DNA from: JAEDES01 sp045649455
GTDB taxonomy: Bacteria > Bacillota_I > Bacilli_A > RF39 > UBA660
Assembly (NCBI GenBank): GCA_045649455.1
Contig: JAZRPV010000058.1
Location: 1 to 64,000, forward strand
DNA length: 64,000 bases
Direction of reading: 5' to 3'
The notes under the pieces were generated by a model. The model saw only the letters and a program-made list of their open reading frames with translations, searched no databases and was not told the DNA's origin. Numbering within the stretch: position 1 is the first letter of the stretch; every line of letters begins with the position of its first letter. This document shows positions 16,661 to 25,417 of this stretch, one piece after another. A program made the position numbers and the translations under genes.

Positions 16661-17727
16661 TCTTCTGAAGTTTCTATTAACGCTACTTCTACTTTATTGA
16701 TTGATTCAAATTTCTTTGTAATTTTATCTGTTGTAATTGAGACATTTTCTACATCTTTATTTACTGTTTGAATACTTCTAGCAAGTTTATCCCAACGTTC
16801 TTTATATCTAGCAAATTCTAGTCCTAATTTATTTAATTCTTCATGAATGATTGAAGTATATTTATCTCTTTCCATATTTTTAATTATCATTTCAATTACT
16901 GTTAATGTTGAAATTAAAGTTGTTGGTGAAGTAATCCATACTTTTTTTCTGTACGCATAATTAATTATATCAGGATGATATGCATTAACTTCTGCGAAGA
17001 TTGCTTCTGCTGGTAAGAAAAGAATTGCTTGATCTGTTGTTTCTCCTGGAATTATATATTTACTAGCGATGGCATCGATATGCTTTTTCATATCTTGTCT
17101 AAACATCTTTTCATAATTTTCTCTTAGTTCTGGAGATAGTTTCTTATCAGTCATTAATTGATAATGTTCTAGTGGGAATTTAGAGTCAATGGCAATTGTC
17201 CCTAGAGGCTCTGGTGCAAATACTACAGAGTCAGCAATTACACCTGTACTTAAAGTATGTTGTAATCTATAGATTGAATCATTTCTTTCTCCAAAGACAT
17301 TTGAAAGTATATGTTTTAAATTTACTTCTCCAAAGATACCTCTTGTTTTCTTATCAGTTAAAATACTTTGAAGTGAAACAATATCTGTTGATAGTGTTTC
17401 AATTTTCTTTTGAGCTTCATCTATCTTAGACAATCTTTCAATGACGTTCATAAATGTTTTATTTGTTTTATCAAAATTTTCATCTAAACGTTCATTTACT
17501 TTTTCATTTATAGCGATTAATCTTTTTTCTAATTGTTCATTTAGAGTATTAAAATCCTGATTTAAATTTCTAGTAATATCATTTTTAAAATTACCCATTT
17601 CCTTCATCATTGCTAGTTCTAATTTACCTAGTCTTTCTGTAATATTACTTTCATTTATATTTTTTAATAAAGACATTACTACTAAAACTAAATTTAATAT
17701 TAATAATCCAATAATTATATAATCCAT
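16651..17727 (-). CDS. rmuC: RmuC family DNA recombination protein
   Basis: RmuC proteins limit inversions at short inverted repeats and carry a PD-(D/E)XK-like nuclease fold. This one has 358 residues: an N-terminal membrane anchor (4-22), a long coiled-coil region (25-130) and the RmuC core (about 135-330) with GIFGEVNLKHIL, IAIDSKFPLEHY and ILFLPAEAIFAEVN, all family hallmarks. Length is typical of Gram-positive members. The VTT-family membrane gene lies 10 bases upstream, so the two probably share a transcript. Confidence 0.93.
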   Translation of the reverse strand: MDYIIIGLLILNLVLVVMSLLKNINESNITERLGKLELAMMKEMGNFKNDITRNLNQDFNTLNEQLEKRLIAINEKVNERLDENFDKTNKTFMNVIERLSKIDEAQKKIETLSTDIVSLQSILTDKKTRGIFGEVNLKHILSNVFGERNDSIYRLQHTLSTGVIADSVVFAPEPLGTIAIDSKFPLEHYQLMTDKKLSPELRENYEKMFRQDMKKHIDAIASKYIIPGETTDQAILFLPAEAIFAEVNAYHPDIINYAYRKKVWITSPTTLISTLTVIEMIIKNMERDKYTSIIHEELNKLGLEFARYKERWDKLARSIQTVNKDVENVSITTDKITKKFESINKVEVALIETSEEDV

Positions 17728-17737
17728 ATTATTTCTC

Positions 17738-18316
17738 CTATTCTATGTTCATTTTTTTACTTACTACTTTTGAAATTATGTATGCGAGAAGTAAGATTAT
17801 TCCAATATATATTAGCGCTTTAACATCTGTTAAACTTTCTATGAAACTTTTACCTATGTATCCCCAAAATGTTATCATAAATGCTTTTCCAATTAGTATG
17901 GCACTTAAATATTTTTCTTTAGACATACTTGATACACCTGCTAGTAAATTTATTAAACATGATGGTGTGAATGGTAAGGTTAATATTAAAACAAGACTTT
18001 GAAATTTTATTTTGTTAAATTTATGAATTTGTTTTTCTACTTTTTTTATAGTTTTATTTTTAACTAATTTATATAATATTTTTGTTTCTAATAGATTAAA
18101 AAATAAAAAAGCTATGTAACTTCCCAGACATGTTGCGAGCCAAGAAATTACTACTCCTATTAAAAATCCAAATGCATTAATATTTAAACTTACAAAAACA
18201 CCAAGTGGTAAGATTGGAAGAAAGGCTTCTGATAATACCATTAAGAAACCAAATAGTAGACCACCAGATGCAACTAATTGTGTTGATTTTTCTATTATTT
18301 GATTTACTAATTCCAT
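17738..18316 (-). CDS. VTT/DedA-superfamily membrane protein
   Basis: A 192-residue integral membrane protein with about five hydrophobic segments. The motifs are those of the VTT (TVP38/TMEM64/DedA) superfamily: re-entrant segment SEAFLPILPLGVFVSLN (28-45), G-x-x-x-S-x-x-A-x-x-x-G-S (VISWLATCLGSYIAF) and the LTLPFTPSCLINLLAG loop (about 113-128). Members of this superfamily act as lipid scramblases or transporters. It is placed between a rhodanese gene and rmuC, in the same direction. Confidence 0.85.
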   Translation of the reverse strand: MELVNQIIEKSTQLVASGGLLFGFLMVLSEAFLPILPLGVFVSLNINAFGFLIGVVISWLATCLGSYIAFLFFNLLETKILYKLVKNKTIKKVEKQIHKFNKIKFQSLVLILTLPFTPSCLINLLAGVSSMSKEKYLSAILIGKAFMITFWGYIGKSFIESLTDVKALIYIGIILLLAYIISKVVSKKMNIE

Positions 18317-18349
18317 CTTATCACCTTCAATTTTAATTATATTACAAGA

Positions 18350-18631
18350 TTATTTTCTTAACAAGTAATTAAGGTATCCACCAATTATGTTGACAGTTCG
18401 ATATCCTTGTATATTTAGTTTTTCAGTTAATACTTTACTTGTTTTACCATTATTACAAAAGATGTAATATGTTTCATTTTTATTTAAATATTTTTCTGGA
18501 GAGATTTCTAGTTTTATTGCAGGTATATTTTTTGATGATGGGATAGTTCCCATTAAAAATTCATTTTCATTACGGATGTCAATTATATTAGGATTATTTT
18601 TATACATTAGTTCTTGGAGTGTAATTTGCAT
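18350..18631 (-). CDS. Rhodanese-like domain protein
   Basis: A single-domain, 93-residue cytoplasmic rhodanese. The motif NIIDIRNENEFLMGTIPSSKNIP (15-37) is the CH2A-type start, and the active-site loop is FCNNGKTS with the persulfide Cys near residue 58. GYRTVNIIGGYLNYL ends the domain. It likely handles sulfane sulfur. ATG is preceded by GGAGGTG. Confidence 0.9.
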   Translation of the reverse strand: MQITLQELMYKNNPNIIDIRNENEFLMGTIPSSKNIPAIKLEISPEKYLNKNETYYIFCNNGKTSKVLTEKLNIQGYRTVNIIGGYLNYLLRK

Positions 18632-18656
18632 TTTTTCACCTCCAATATAAAGTATG

Positions 18657-18687
18657 AAAAAAAAGAATCTATAATAATTATAGATTC
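18657..18687 (-). terminator. Terminator closing the secretion/pilus cluster
   Basis: Perfect stem GAATCTATAAT/ATTATAGATTC (18665-18687) followed by eight T on the minus strand. It directly follows the stop of the last gene of the cluster and isolates it from the rhodanese gene. Confidence 0.92.
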
Positions 18688-19932
18688 CTATTTTACGATA
18701 TATGGATTTTCTTTTGATCCATCTCCACTCTTATAAAGTGTTCTTGAATTTAAGTGAATAACTGGTCTTAAATTAGAATAGTTATTTACTGTTTTTGTTT
18801 TAATTTCTCCATCTGTATCGATTGAGTAAGCTTCATAAGTATTTTCTTTTACTGGAGTTACTGTCCACCATTCTTCACCATTTACTAAATAGTTATAATT
18901 TTGGCATGCTGCAGATAAAGAATTTTTACAATTAGTATCAGTACTTGCTGACATATATTCAGATACTGTTAGTAATCCTACTAATTGTTGTTTTGCTACT
19001 TCTCTACATTCAGATGCATTATCTGAACCTTGTTCAGTTTTTGAACGTTTTCCAGTACATAAGTTGAATGGTACTATACGTGCTTTATCTTTATCACTTA
19101 AGAACAATTCGGCATCTTCTGTATCTTCTGGATATTTTAAGAATTCATTAATACTTTCTCTAATTCTACTTGTTGAATAAGTATTAATTCCAGAAGCATA
19201 GTCAACTGAGTGATTATATCTATCATCCCATGGTAATCCATATGATGGATATTCATCAGTAATTAATACCATTTCTCCTGTTGAAGTTATTTTTACAATT
19301 CTCCATACTCTTAAATCTAATTGTACATAGTTATTAACAACTTCTCCACGGAATACTTTGTTTCCTGCTTTATTATATAGACCATATCCATTTGAAGTAT
19401 TTTTATTATTACTTTCTACTACTCTATATAATTCTTGAGTCATGTATAATTCACCACAATTTAATTTTGGTGTATATAAGTGTGTTCCGTTAGAACTTTG
19501 TACATTAACTGATCCTGTACATACTGAACCTTCTGGTACATATTCTTCTAATGGTTTCATTTCTCCTGCTGCAGAAAGTGTTCCACAATCTATTTCAATT
19601 GAAGATGTTCCTGTTGGTAAACTTTCTGGATGCTTTTGAAAATATGATTCAGCGGCATTTACCATAATTGTTTCAATTTCTTCATATGTGTATGATCTGT
19701 TTATTAAGCTTAATACAATTATTATTAATAATACAACAATTACAATACCACCAATTATTACGAAAGCAAATTTAGTCATTTGGTCTTTCATATTAGGTTG
19801 ATTATATGATGAAGTTTGTTCTTCATAATCATCTTCTTCATCATACTCATCAATTATTATTTCCGCTTCTTTTTCTTTTGTTGTTTGTGTTTCTTTAATA
19901 TTTTTTGCTAAATTGAAATCAGTATCTTTCAT
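18688..19932 (-). CDS. Membrane-anchored pseudopilin-like surface protein, DUF6273-like domain
   Basis: 414 residues: an acidic cytoplasmic N-terminus (1-50, IIIDEYDEEDDYEE), one membrane helix (about 54-77), a stalk helix (YEEIETIMVNAAESYFQKHPESLPTG) and an extracellular region with seven or more Cys. The C-terminal domain (about 205-414) runs from LDLRVWRIV to SNLRPVIHLNS and GDGSKENPYIVK. This W-R-I to R-P-V pattern resembles the DUF6273-type domain of gut Firmicutes surface proteins. The 636-residue protein at the other end of the cluster has the same stalk and two such domains. It follows virD4 by 17 bases. I infer a minor pilin, tip adhesin or surface effector; the function is not known. 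Confidence 0.75.
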   Translation of the reverse strand: MKDTDFNLAKNIKETQTTKEKEAEIIIDEYDEEDDYEEQTSSYNQPNMKDQMTKFAFVIIGGIVIVVLLIIIVLSLINRSYTYEEIETIMVNAAESYFQKHPESLPTGTSSIEIDCGTLSAAGEMKPLEEYVPEGSVCTGSVNVQSSNGTHLYTPKLNCGELYMTQELYRVVESNNKNTSNGYGLYNKAGNKVFRGEVVNNYVQLDLRVWRIVKITSTGEMVLITDEYPSYGLPWDDRYNHSVDYASGINTYSTSRIRESINEFLKYPEDTEDAELFLSDKDKARIVPFNLCTGKRSKTEQGSDNASECREVAKQQLVGLLTVSEYMSASTDTNCKNSLSAACQNYNYLVNGEEWWTVTPVKENTYEAYSIDTDGEIKTKTVNNYSNLRPVIHLNSRTLYKSGDGSKENPYIVK

Positions 19933-19949
19933 ATTTATATCTCCTTTTA

Positions 19950-22232
19950 TTAATTATCAAAAAAATCATCGAAGAAGTCATCGTCGTCATTATCATCTGG
20001 AATATCAAGATTAATTGAAGGTTTTACTGGTTCTTCTTGTAATCTTGGTAACTCTTTTGGTTGTTCATTAACTACAACTGGTTTTGCAGGTTCCAATTTT
20101 GGAAGTGTTGTTGGTTCAAATACATCTTCATCTAATTTTTCAATTGGTTTTGATTCTGCTATTGTTTCTTTTATTTCTTTCTTTTCTTCTGCTTCGATTT
20201 CTGCTATTTTTGCATCTATTTTCTTGATTAATTCATCAACATTGAATCCAAAATCTTCATCATCTTCTGCTGGAACTGGATCACTTAATCTTTCTGGTTT
20301 AGTGATTGGTCTTACAGGATTAGAAGATTTACCTCTACTCATTCCCATTTCCATTGGAGGAAATTCAAATTCTTTTTTATCTTCTAATGGTTCATCTTTT
20401 CTTGTTAAGAAATCTGGTAAGGCTTGAGATTGATTTGAATTTGCTTGACGCATTAAATCAATCGGAGGCATATCTGTTGGTAGAGATTTCTTATCCATAT
20501 CAGCATTATTCATCATTTCTAGTAATTTCTTCTTTTTTTGAGACTTAACAAACTCTTTAATATCGAATGTTCTTACCGGTCTCTTAGCTCTTGTTGGATA
20601 TTTTGCTGTTGGATATCTTTCACCCCAATCTAATTGGAAGTATGGAGTAAATTTAGTTTTAAATGGTTGTTTTCTGATTCTTAAGATAATTACTTCGAAT
20701 TGTTTCATACGTTGTAAGTCTGAAACTGTTACTAATGGTGTTGATGCAGTTTTATCATCTTTCTTAGATTTAACTTCACCACACATCTTAGAAATTTCTT
20801 CTAAGGCTTTTAATTCGGTTGTAATTAAGTAAATAATATTACCACAGTTACCTCTAATTGTTTCAGCATCTTCTTTTCCATACACTGAATCTAATTGAGC
20901 AAAGTTTTGGATAATCATTGTAAATCTAATTGCTCTGGAACGGGCAGCTGTGATCATTGTTGTAACATCTTTTAGTGGAGGCATGTTAGCAAACTCATCT
21001 AATAAGAAGTTTGTTCTAACAGGTAATTTACCACCGTGTTTTTGTGCTACTGAAATTAATGTTTCATAAATTTGTTTTAATAAAATTGTTACTAATGAGT
21101 GATATGTTTTCTTTTCATCTTGAATAACGATGAATACAGCAGTTGGTCTTTCACCAATACTTTCTAAGTCTATATCACTGTGTGATAACATCTCACTTAA
21201 GTTTTCACGAGATGCGAATAATTTAACTTTTTGTTTGAATACTGAAAGGATTGATCCTTTTGTTTCTGATGGTGCCATGATTGTACTTGATGCATTGATT
21301 GCTGCAGCACTTGCAGGATCTTTTGCCGCAAAGTATTCTTTAATATATGTTGATGCTCCAAATTTTTCTTCACCAATTGTAGTTGCTAATGAAATACTAT
21401 TGATGTTTATTTCTTCTGGTCTTGCATCTTCAAATAATCCTAAGGCTACTCCAGAGAAATAGTCTGCTGATGTTTTTTCCCAGAATGGATCAGCATTTTT
21501 ATTTGAATCATCATAAAGGATGTTTAAAGCTAAGTCATCTAATAACTCAATTGCTTTATCTTGTTTACCCATTTTATACATTTTATATGGTAGTGACATT
21601 GGGTTCCATGCATTACCATTTTGAGGATCACGGAAATTTAGTAATAGTATTTGATATCCTTTTTTACGTAGCATTACACTAGTTTTTTCATAAATTTCAC
21701 CTTTAGGGTCAGTGATAATCATAGATTCTCTAGCTTTTGCTAAACTATGTACTAAAGGAAGAATAACAGTTTGAGTTTTACCAGAACCAGTTGCCCCGAT
21801 TACTAATGAGTGGTATTCACTATTATCTACCCACATTTCATCTTTATTTAATACTAATGGAACTCCAGCTGTTTTAGATCTTTTTTGTTGAATTTTAACA
21901 CATTCTAATTCTTCTTTAATTTCTTTTTCTTTTGCCCATCTAGAATATCCTTTATCTTTCTTTTCAGTTGTTAATCCAAATCCTTTTTCTCTTTCAAAGA
22001 AATATGATTTTACACTAACAAATAATCCTATGATTGATAAGATGTAAACAAAGATTGTATCTAAAATGTGGTCTGGCATTAAAGCTGGCAAAGGATTTAA
22101 TCCTGATAATCTACCTGCTTGTGCAAATGTTAATATATTTGACACTGCCATAGCAATTACAAAGAATAATACGATTGCAATAATCATAAAACGCATTAGA
22201 TCTTCTGGTGTTGCTCTAAATTTAAATTTCAT
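19950..22232 (-). CDS. virD4: VirD4/TraG-type coupling ATPase
   Basis: Type IV secretion coupling protein that recruits substrates and energises transfer. 760 residues: two N-terminal membrane helices (about 15-35 and 55-75), then the ATPase with Walker A GATGSGKT (146-153) and Walker B LLDEFANMPP (410-419), the family's typical LDEFANxP. The C-terminal 220 residues are a low-complexity Pro/Glu/Asp-rich tail ending in a run of Asp and Phe (DDDDFFDDFFDN). No relaxase gene is nearby, so the cargo may be protein rather than plasmid DNA. Flanked by the 414- and 258-residue membrane proteins with short spacers. Confidence 0.93.
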   Translation of the reverse strand: MKFKFRATPEDLMRFMIIAIVLFFVIAMAVSNILTFAQAGRLSGLNPLPALMPDHILDTIFVYILSIIGLFVSVKSYFFEREKGFGLTTEKKDKGYSRWAKEKEIKEELECVKIQQKRSKTAGVPLVLNKDEMWVDNSEYHSLVIGATGSGKTQTVILPLVHSLAKARESMIITDPKGEIYEKTSVMLRKKGYQILLLNFRDPQNGNAWNPMSLPYKMYKMGKQDKAIELLDDLALNILYDDSNKNADPFWEKTSADYFSGVALGLFEDARPEEININSISLATTIGEEKFGASTYIKEYFAAKDPASAAAINASSTIMAPSETKGSILSVFKQKVKLFASRENLSEMLSHSDIDLESIGERPTAVFIVIQDEKKTYHSLVTILLKQIYETLISVAQKHGGKLPVRTNFLLDEFANMPPLKDVTTMITAARSRAIRFTMIIQNFAQLDSVYGKEDAETIRGNCGNIIYLITTELKALEEISKMCGEVKSKKDDKTASTPLVTVSDLQRMKQFEVIILRIRKQPFKTKFTPYFQLDWGERYPTAKYPTRAKRPVRTFDIKEFVKSQKKKKLLEMMNNADMDKKSLPTDMPPIDLMRQANSNQSQALPDFLTRKDEPLEDKKEFEFPPMEMGMSRGKSSNPVRPITKPERLSDPVPAEDDEDFGFNVDELIKKIDAKIAEIEAEEKKEIKETIAESKPIEKLDEDVFEPTTLPKLEPAKPVVVNEQPKELPRLQEEPVKPSINLDIPDDNDDDDFFDDFFDN

Positions 22233-22284
22233 ACTATTACTTCCCTTCTGGTTTTTATTATAACATTAAGTTTATTTTATTTCA

Positions 22285-23061
22285 TTATTGATTTGATATA
22301 AGTAAATCAAATTTTTCTTTATTTAATTGAAATAACATGTCTTCTGGTTCTTGTACACTATATTTTGCACAAGTTAGTATTAATTCATGTTTGTCATCAT
22401 CATTTATATCTAAGAATGTTCTAATATATGGCTTACATCCATTACCATAATTAGCTTTTTCTATATTAGTATACATTGAATATATTTTTTGTTCTTTTAC
22501 CATAAATACTATGGAGAATATTGTATCTGGATAAAAATCTGAAGCAAAAGCGTTACTTATAACATAGAATTGTTCTTCTACTCCATCAGCATCAATATCA
22601 AAATTAACAATATTATTAACTGTCATTTGTGATGATGTTGATAAATTATTATCTTTTAAGACTTGATGTACATAAGTGTTATTGTTATTTTCTTTTGTTT
22701 CAAACTCTTTAATTTTTAAATCGTAGTTAGCTTTATATGCAATTAATTCTCCTTCCATTTTTACGGCTGTCTTATTTGAATTAAAAGCATACCATTTGTT
22801 GTCATCATACCACATAGAGTACTCTCCAAAATATTTATTATCTAAAAATACTTTGTACTCTTGCCAATTTAATGAATCTAATGTTTCTTCTCTTGTTATA
22901 TTTAACCATGACTTGTTGGAGTAATCCCAAACAGTATTATCTCCAACAAGTAAAGTTAATTTTCTTTGTCCATTTTTTATGTTAGAAAGTCCATAAATTA
23001 GAAAAAAGACTACTAAATATACTACTAAAATAATTGTAATTACTTTATATCTACTTGACAT
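22285..23061 (-). CDS. Membrane-anchored protein with Asp-rich (EF-hand-like) loops
   Basis: 258 residues: one N-terminal membrane helix (7-27) and an extracellular domain. Two loops, DIDADGVEEQF and DINDDDKHELIL, have the D-x-D-x-D-G pattern of FG-GAP/VCBS or EF-hand-like calcium sites. I do not recognise the whole protein. It lies between virD4 and the wall-enzyme gene (13-base spacer), so it is probably an extracytoplasmic component of the machine. Confidence 0.7.
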   Translation of the reverse strand: MSSRYKVITIILVVYLVVFFLIYGLSNIKNGQRKLTLLVGDNTVWDYSNKSWLNITREETLDSLNWQEYKVFLDNKYFGEYSMWYDDNKWYAFNSNKTAVKMEGELIAYKANYDLKIKEFETKENNNNTYVHQVLKDNNLSTSSQMTVNNIVNFDIDADGVEEQFYVISNAFASDFYPDTIFSIVFMVKEQKIYSMYTNIEKANYGNGCKPYIRTFLDINDDDKHELILTCAKYSVQEPEDMLFQLNKEKFDLLISNQ

Positions 23062-23074
23062 TAAATCACCCTAT

Positions 23075-25396
23075 TTATACTTTGTACCAAGCTAATGTAC
23101 TTGTGTTTCTCCAATTATATTGACCCCACATGTCTGTTGATGAACTTCCTGGGTCCATCATTATGATTGTATCACCTTGAACGGCATCTATTGCTACCCA
23201 GTGTTGTCCTGTGTTACCTTTTACTTCGGCAACTACATAGTATCCAGCACTTAACATTTCTTTAATTTTGTTCATTTTTTGTTGTCTACTTTGACTATGG
23301 ATATTTATTTGTCCTTGATAAATAAATCCTGGACATGCTTTTGTTGCAGCACCCCATACAAAGTTTCCACCACTTACAAATCCACCATTTCTATTTAAGA
23401 ATTCTACAAATGTTCCTGGGTTGAAATCACCTTGAATATTTGTTGGTAAACCGCTCTTGGCAATTAACATTGATACAGATGTTGCTAAACATCCAATTTG
23501 TTTAATTGTTTTTCCACTGTTACCCATTGGTACGCCAATCCATGGACCTTCATATTGTTTCCAACTTGCAAATGGTCCAGTTGAAACCATTCCACATGCA
23601 GAATTGTTTCCTGAATTACATGCCATCTTTTGGATATCGGCTGCACCTGAGGCTCTTTTTCCAGTGTTATATATTTCCATTAATATTTGTTTATAATTAT
23701 ATCCTTGTTTTGCAAGTGCATTAAATTTATTTTGTTCTGTAGATGTATATCCTGTTGAAATAATATATCCGTTGGCATCTACTAATACTTCTCCTTGGGT
23801 TTCAGCAGCAGCTACTCTTATTACACTATCTGCTGGTAATGGATTTCCTCTATTTCTTCCACCTGGTACATGACCACTTACAACATAACCACCTTGGCCA
23901 TCTCCACCACCCATTGCTGTACATCCTTCATTGATGTTACAGAACACTTGGTCGGCTACGCATGATGAAATTTGTAATATCCATTGTCCGTTTTCTTGCT
24001 CTAACTTTAATCCTCGAGCATTTCCCATCGCAGTAGGTCTAGCTAAAGCAAAGCTTCTTGCCGCTACCATTTGAGCTTTAATTGCTTCAATATGGAACGA
24101 TGTTCCTACTTCGGCATAAGCAACTCCTGCTACATAATCTTCAAATGGAACTAAATCTTGATCAATTGGTGTTGTGTAATTTCCATTTCCATATTTACCA
24201 CCACATTGCATTAATCTAACCATTAAGTTAGAAATTTGTAATGCCTTAGTATATGTTCCACTTCCACCTATTCTAAATCCTTTTATATCATATATACATG
24301 TTCCTGTTGCAGCACATGTTGTTGAATCTTTTCCAATTAAATCAAAATATCTAGATATATAATCAAAGACATCTTCTGTCAATTGTTCTCTATCTGCTTG
24401 TGATTTTGTTGGGAAGTATTTTTTAAATATTTTATTTGTTAGATTTTGTTTAAATAAATCTTCATTATAACTATTACCTTGGAACATAGCATTTGCTATT
24501 TCTTGTAATCTGGCTTTAGTCATATATTTGTAATTATAATCAGGATTATTAACACTTAGAACGTGATAAACAGCTACAAGTTTAATTGTATCTACTGATT
24601 TACCTCGTGTTTGATAATCTAATTTAATATCATTTAATCTTTCATAGAAAGCTTTGGCATCTTTATTTTCTGGTTGGAAGTCAATTCCACCATTTTCTCC
24701 ACCACTATATGTTGCAGCTCCTAGGGCATCGTTATATTCTCCAATACTTCCAGAACCAGCACTAGCAACTACAGTAATTAATAGTATACCAACTAATCCT
24801 CCTACGATAAGTCCTAGTATCATTTTTTGTTTGAAAGTTAATTTTGCTGAAAAGTTAAATCCACCTTTTGAAGAATCTTCATCAGCTTCTTCTCCTGGAG
24901 GTGTATCATCTCCACCAAATGAACTACCAAAACCACCTGATTTTCCACCTAAAGCTCCAAGTCCTGATTTTTCTCCTCCACCTGATGGTGTTGATCCAGA
25001 ACCCATACTTGAAGCGGCTCCTCCTGCGGCATTTGCAGCTGCTCCACCAGTACCACCGGCTCCACCTTTACCGCCATACATATCAATTCCTTTGTCAACA
25101 GCATCTGTTACTCCTGAATCATTTAATTGTTTGGCAGCTTTACCCATTCCGGGCATTCTATTTAAGGCTTGTCCACCTTTATTTAATATCTGTTGTCCTG
25201 CTTTAGTATTGGCAAGTGCATCTACTGCTTTACCGCCAAGAGGGCCTGCATAGTATGTTGCGGCCCCTTTTGCGGCAGTCTTTAAAGCTTTTGCCGAAGC
25301 TTGTTGTTCTTGTTGTTTTTGACTTTGTTTTTCATCCATTGGCGATGCTTCATTGCCACTAAAATTTGAATTGTTTCTTCTACCTTCGTATGACAT
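23075..25396 (-). CDS. T4SS wall-remodelling protein: SpoIID domain fused to C39-like peptidase
   Basis: 773 residues. The cytoplasmic N-terminus (1-188) is rich in Gly, Ala, Ser and Lys, followed by a membrane helix (about 191-213). The domain at about 415-560 matches SpoIID/LytB (FEDYVAGVAYAEV, then EAIKAQMVAARSFA); E429 aligns with the catalytic Glu88 of B. subtilis SpoIID, a lytic transglycosylase. The C-terminal domain (about 600-773) is C39-like papain-fold with C636 (IGCLATS), H732 (QHWVAID) and D748 (MMDPGS). Gram-positive T4SS usually have a VirB1-like lysozyme plus NlpC/P60 or CHAP protein at this position. This protein would open peptidoglycan for the channel. It directly follows virB4. 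Confidence 0.85.
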   Translation of the reverse strand: MSYEGRRNNSNFSGNEASPMDEKQSQKQQEQQASAKALKTAAKGAATYYAGPLGGKAVDALANTKAGQQILNKGGQALNRMPGMGKAAKQLNDSGVTDAVDKGIDMYGGKGGAGGTGGAAANAAGGAASSMGSGSTPSGGGEKSGLGALGGKSGGFGSSFGGDDTPPGEEADEDSSKGGFNFSAKLTFKQKMILGLIVGGLVGILLITVVASAGSGSIGEYNDALGAATYSGGENGGIDFQPENKDAKAFYERLNDIKLDYQTRGKSVDTIKLVAVYHVLSVNNPDYNYKYMTKARLQEIANAMFQGNSYNEDLFKQNLTNKIFKKYFPTKSQADREQLTEDVFDYISRYFDLIGKDSTTCAATGTCIYDIKGFRIGGSGTYTKALQISNLMVRLMQCGGKYGNGNYTTPIDQDLVPFEDYVAGVAYAEVGTSFHIEAIKAQMVAARSFALARPTAMGNARGLKLEQENGQWILQISSCVADQVFCNINEGCTAMGGGDGQGGYVVSGHVPGGRNRGNPLPADSVIRVAAAETQGEVLVDANGYIISTGYTSTEQNKFNALAKQGYNYKQILMEIYNTGKRASGAADIQKMACNSGNNSACGMVSTGPFASWKQYEGPWIGVPMGNSGKTIKQIGCLATSVSMLIAKSGLPTNIQGDFNPGTFVEFLNRNGGFVSGGNFVWGAATKACPGFIYQGQINIHSQSRQQKMNKIKEMLSAGYYVVAEVKGNTGQHWVAIDAVQGDTIIMMDPGSSSTDMWGQYNWRNTSTLAWYKV

Positions 25397-25417
25397 TTAC
25401 ATCACCTTACTTCTTTT

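Noticed and set aside
24654..25253. A 199-residue plus-strand frame opposite the Gly/Ala-rich start of the SpoIID-C39 gene
   Set aside because: It is a Pro/Ala/Ser-rich mirror of low-complexity Gly/Ala codons and has no ribosome site; the minus-strand gene has clear domains.
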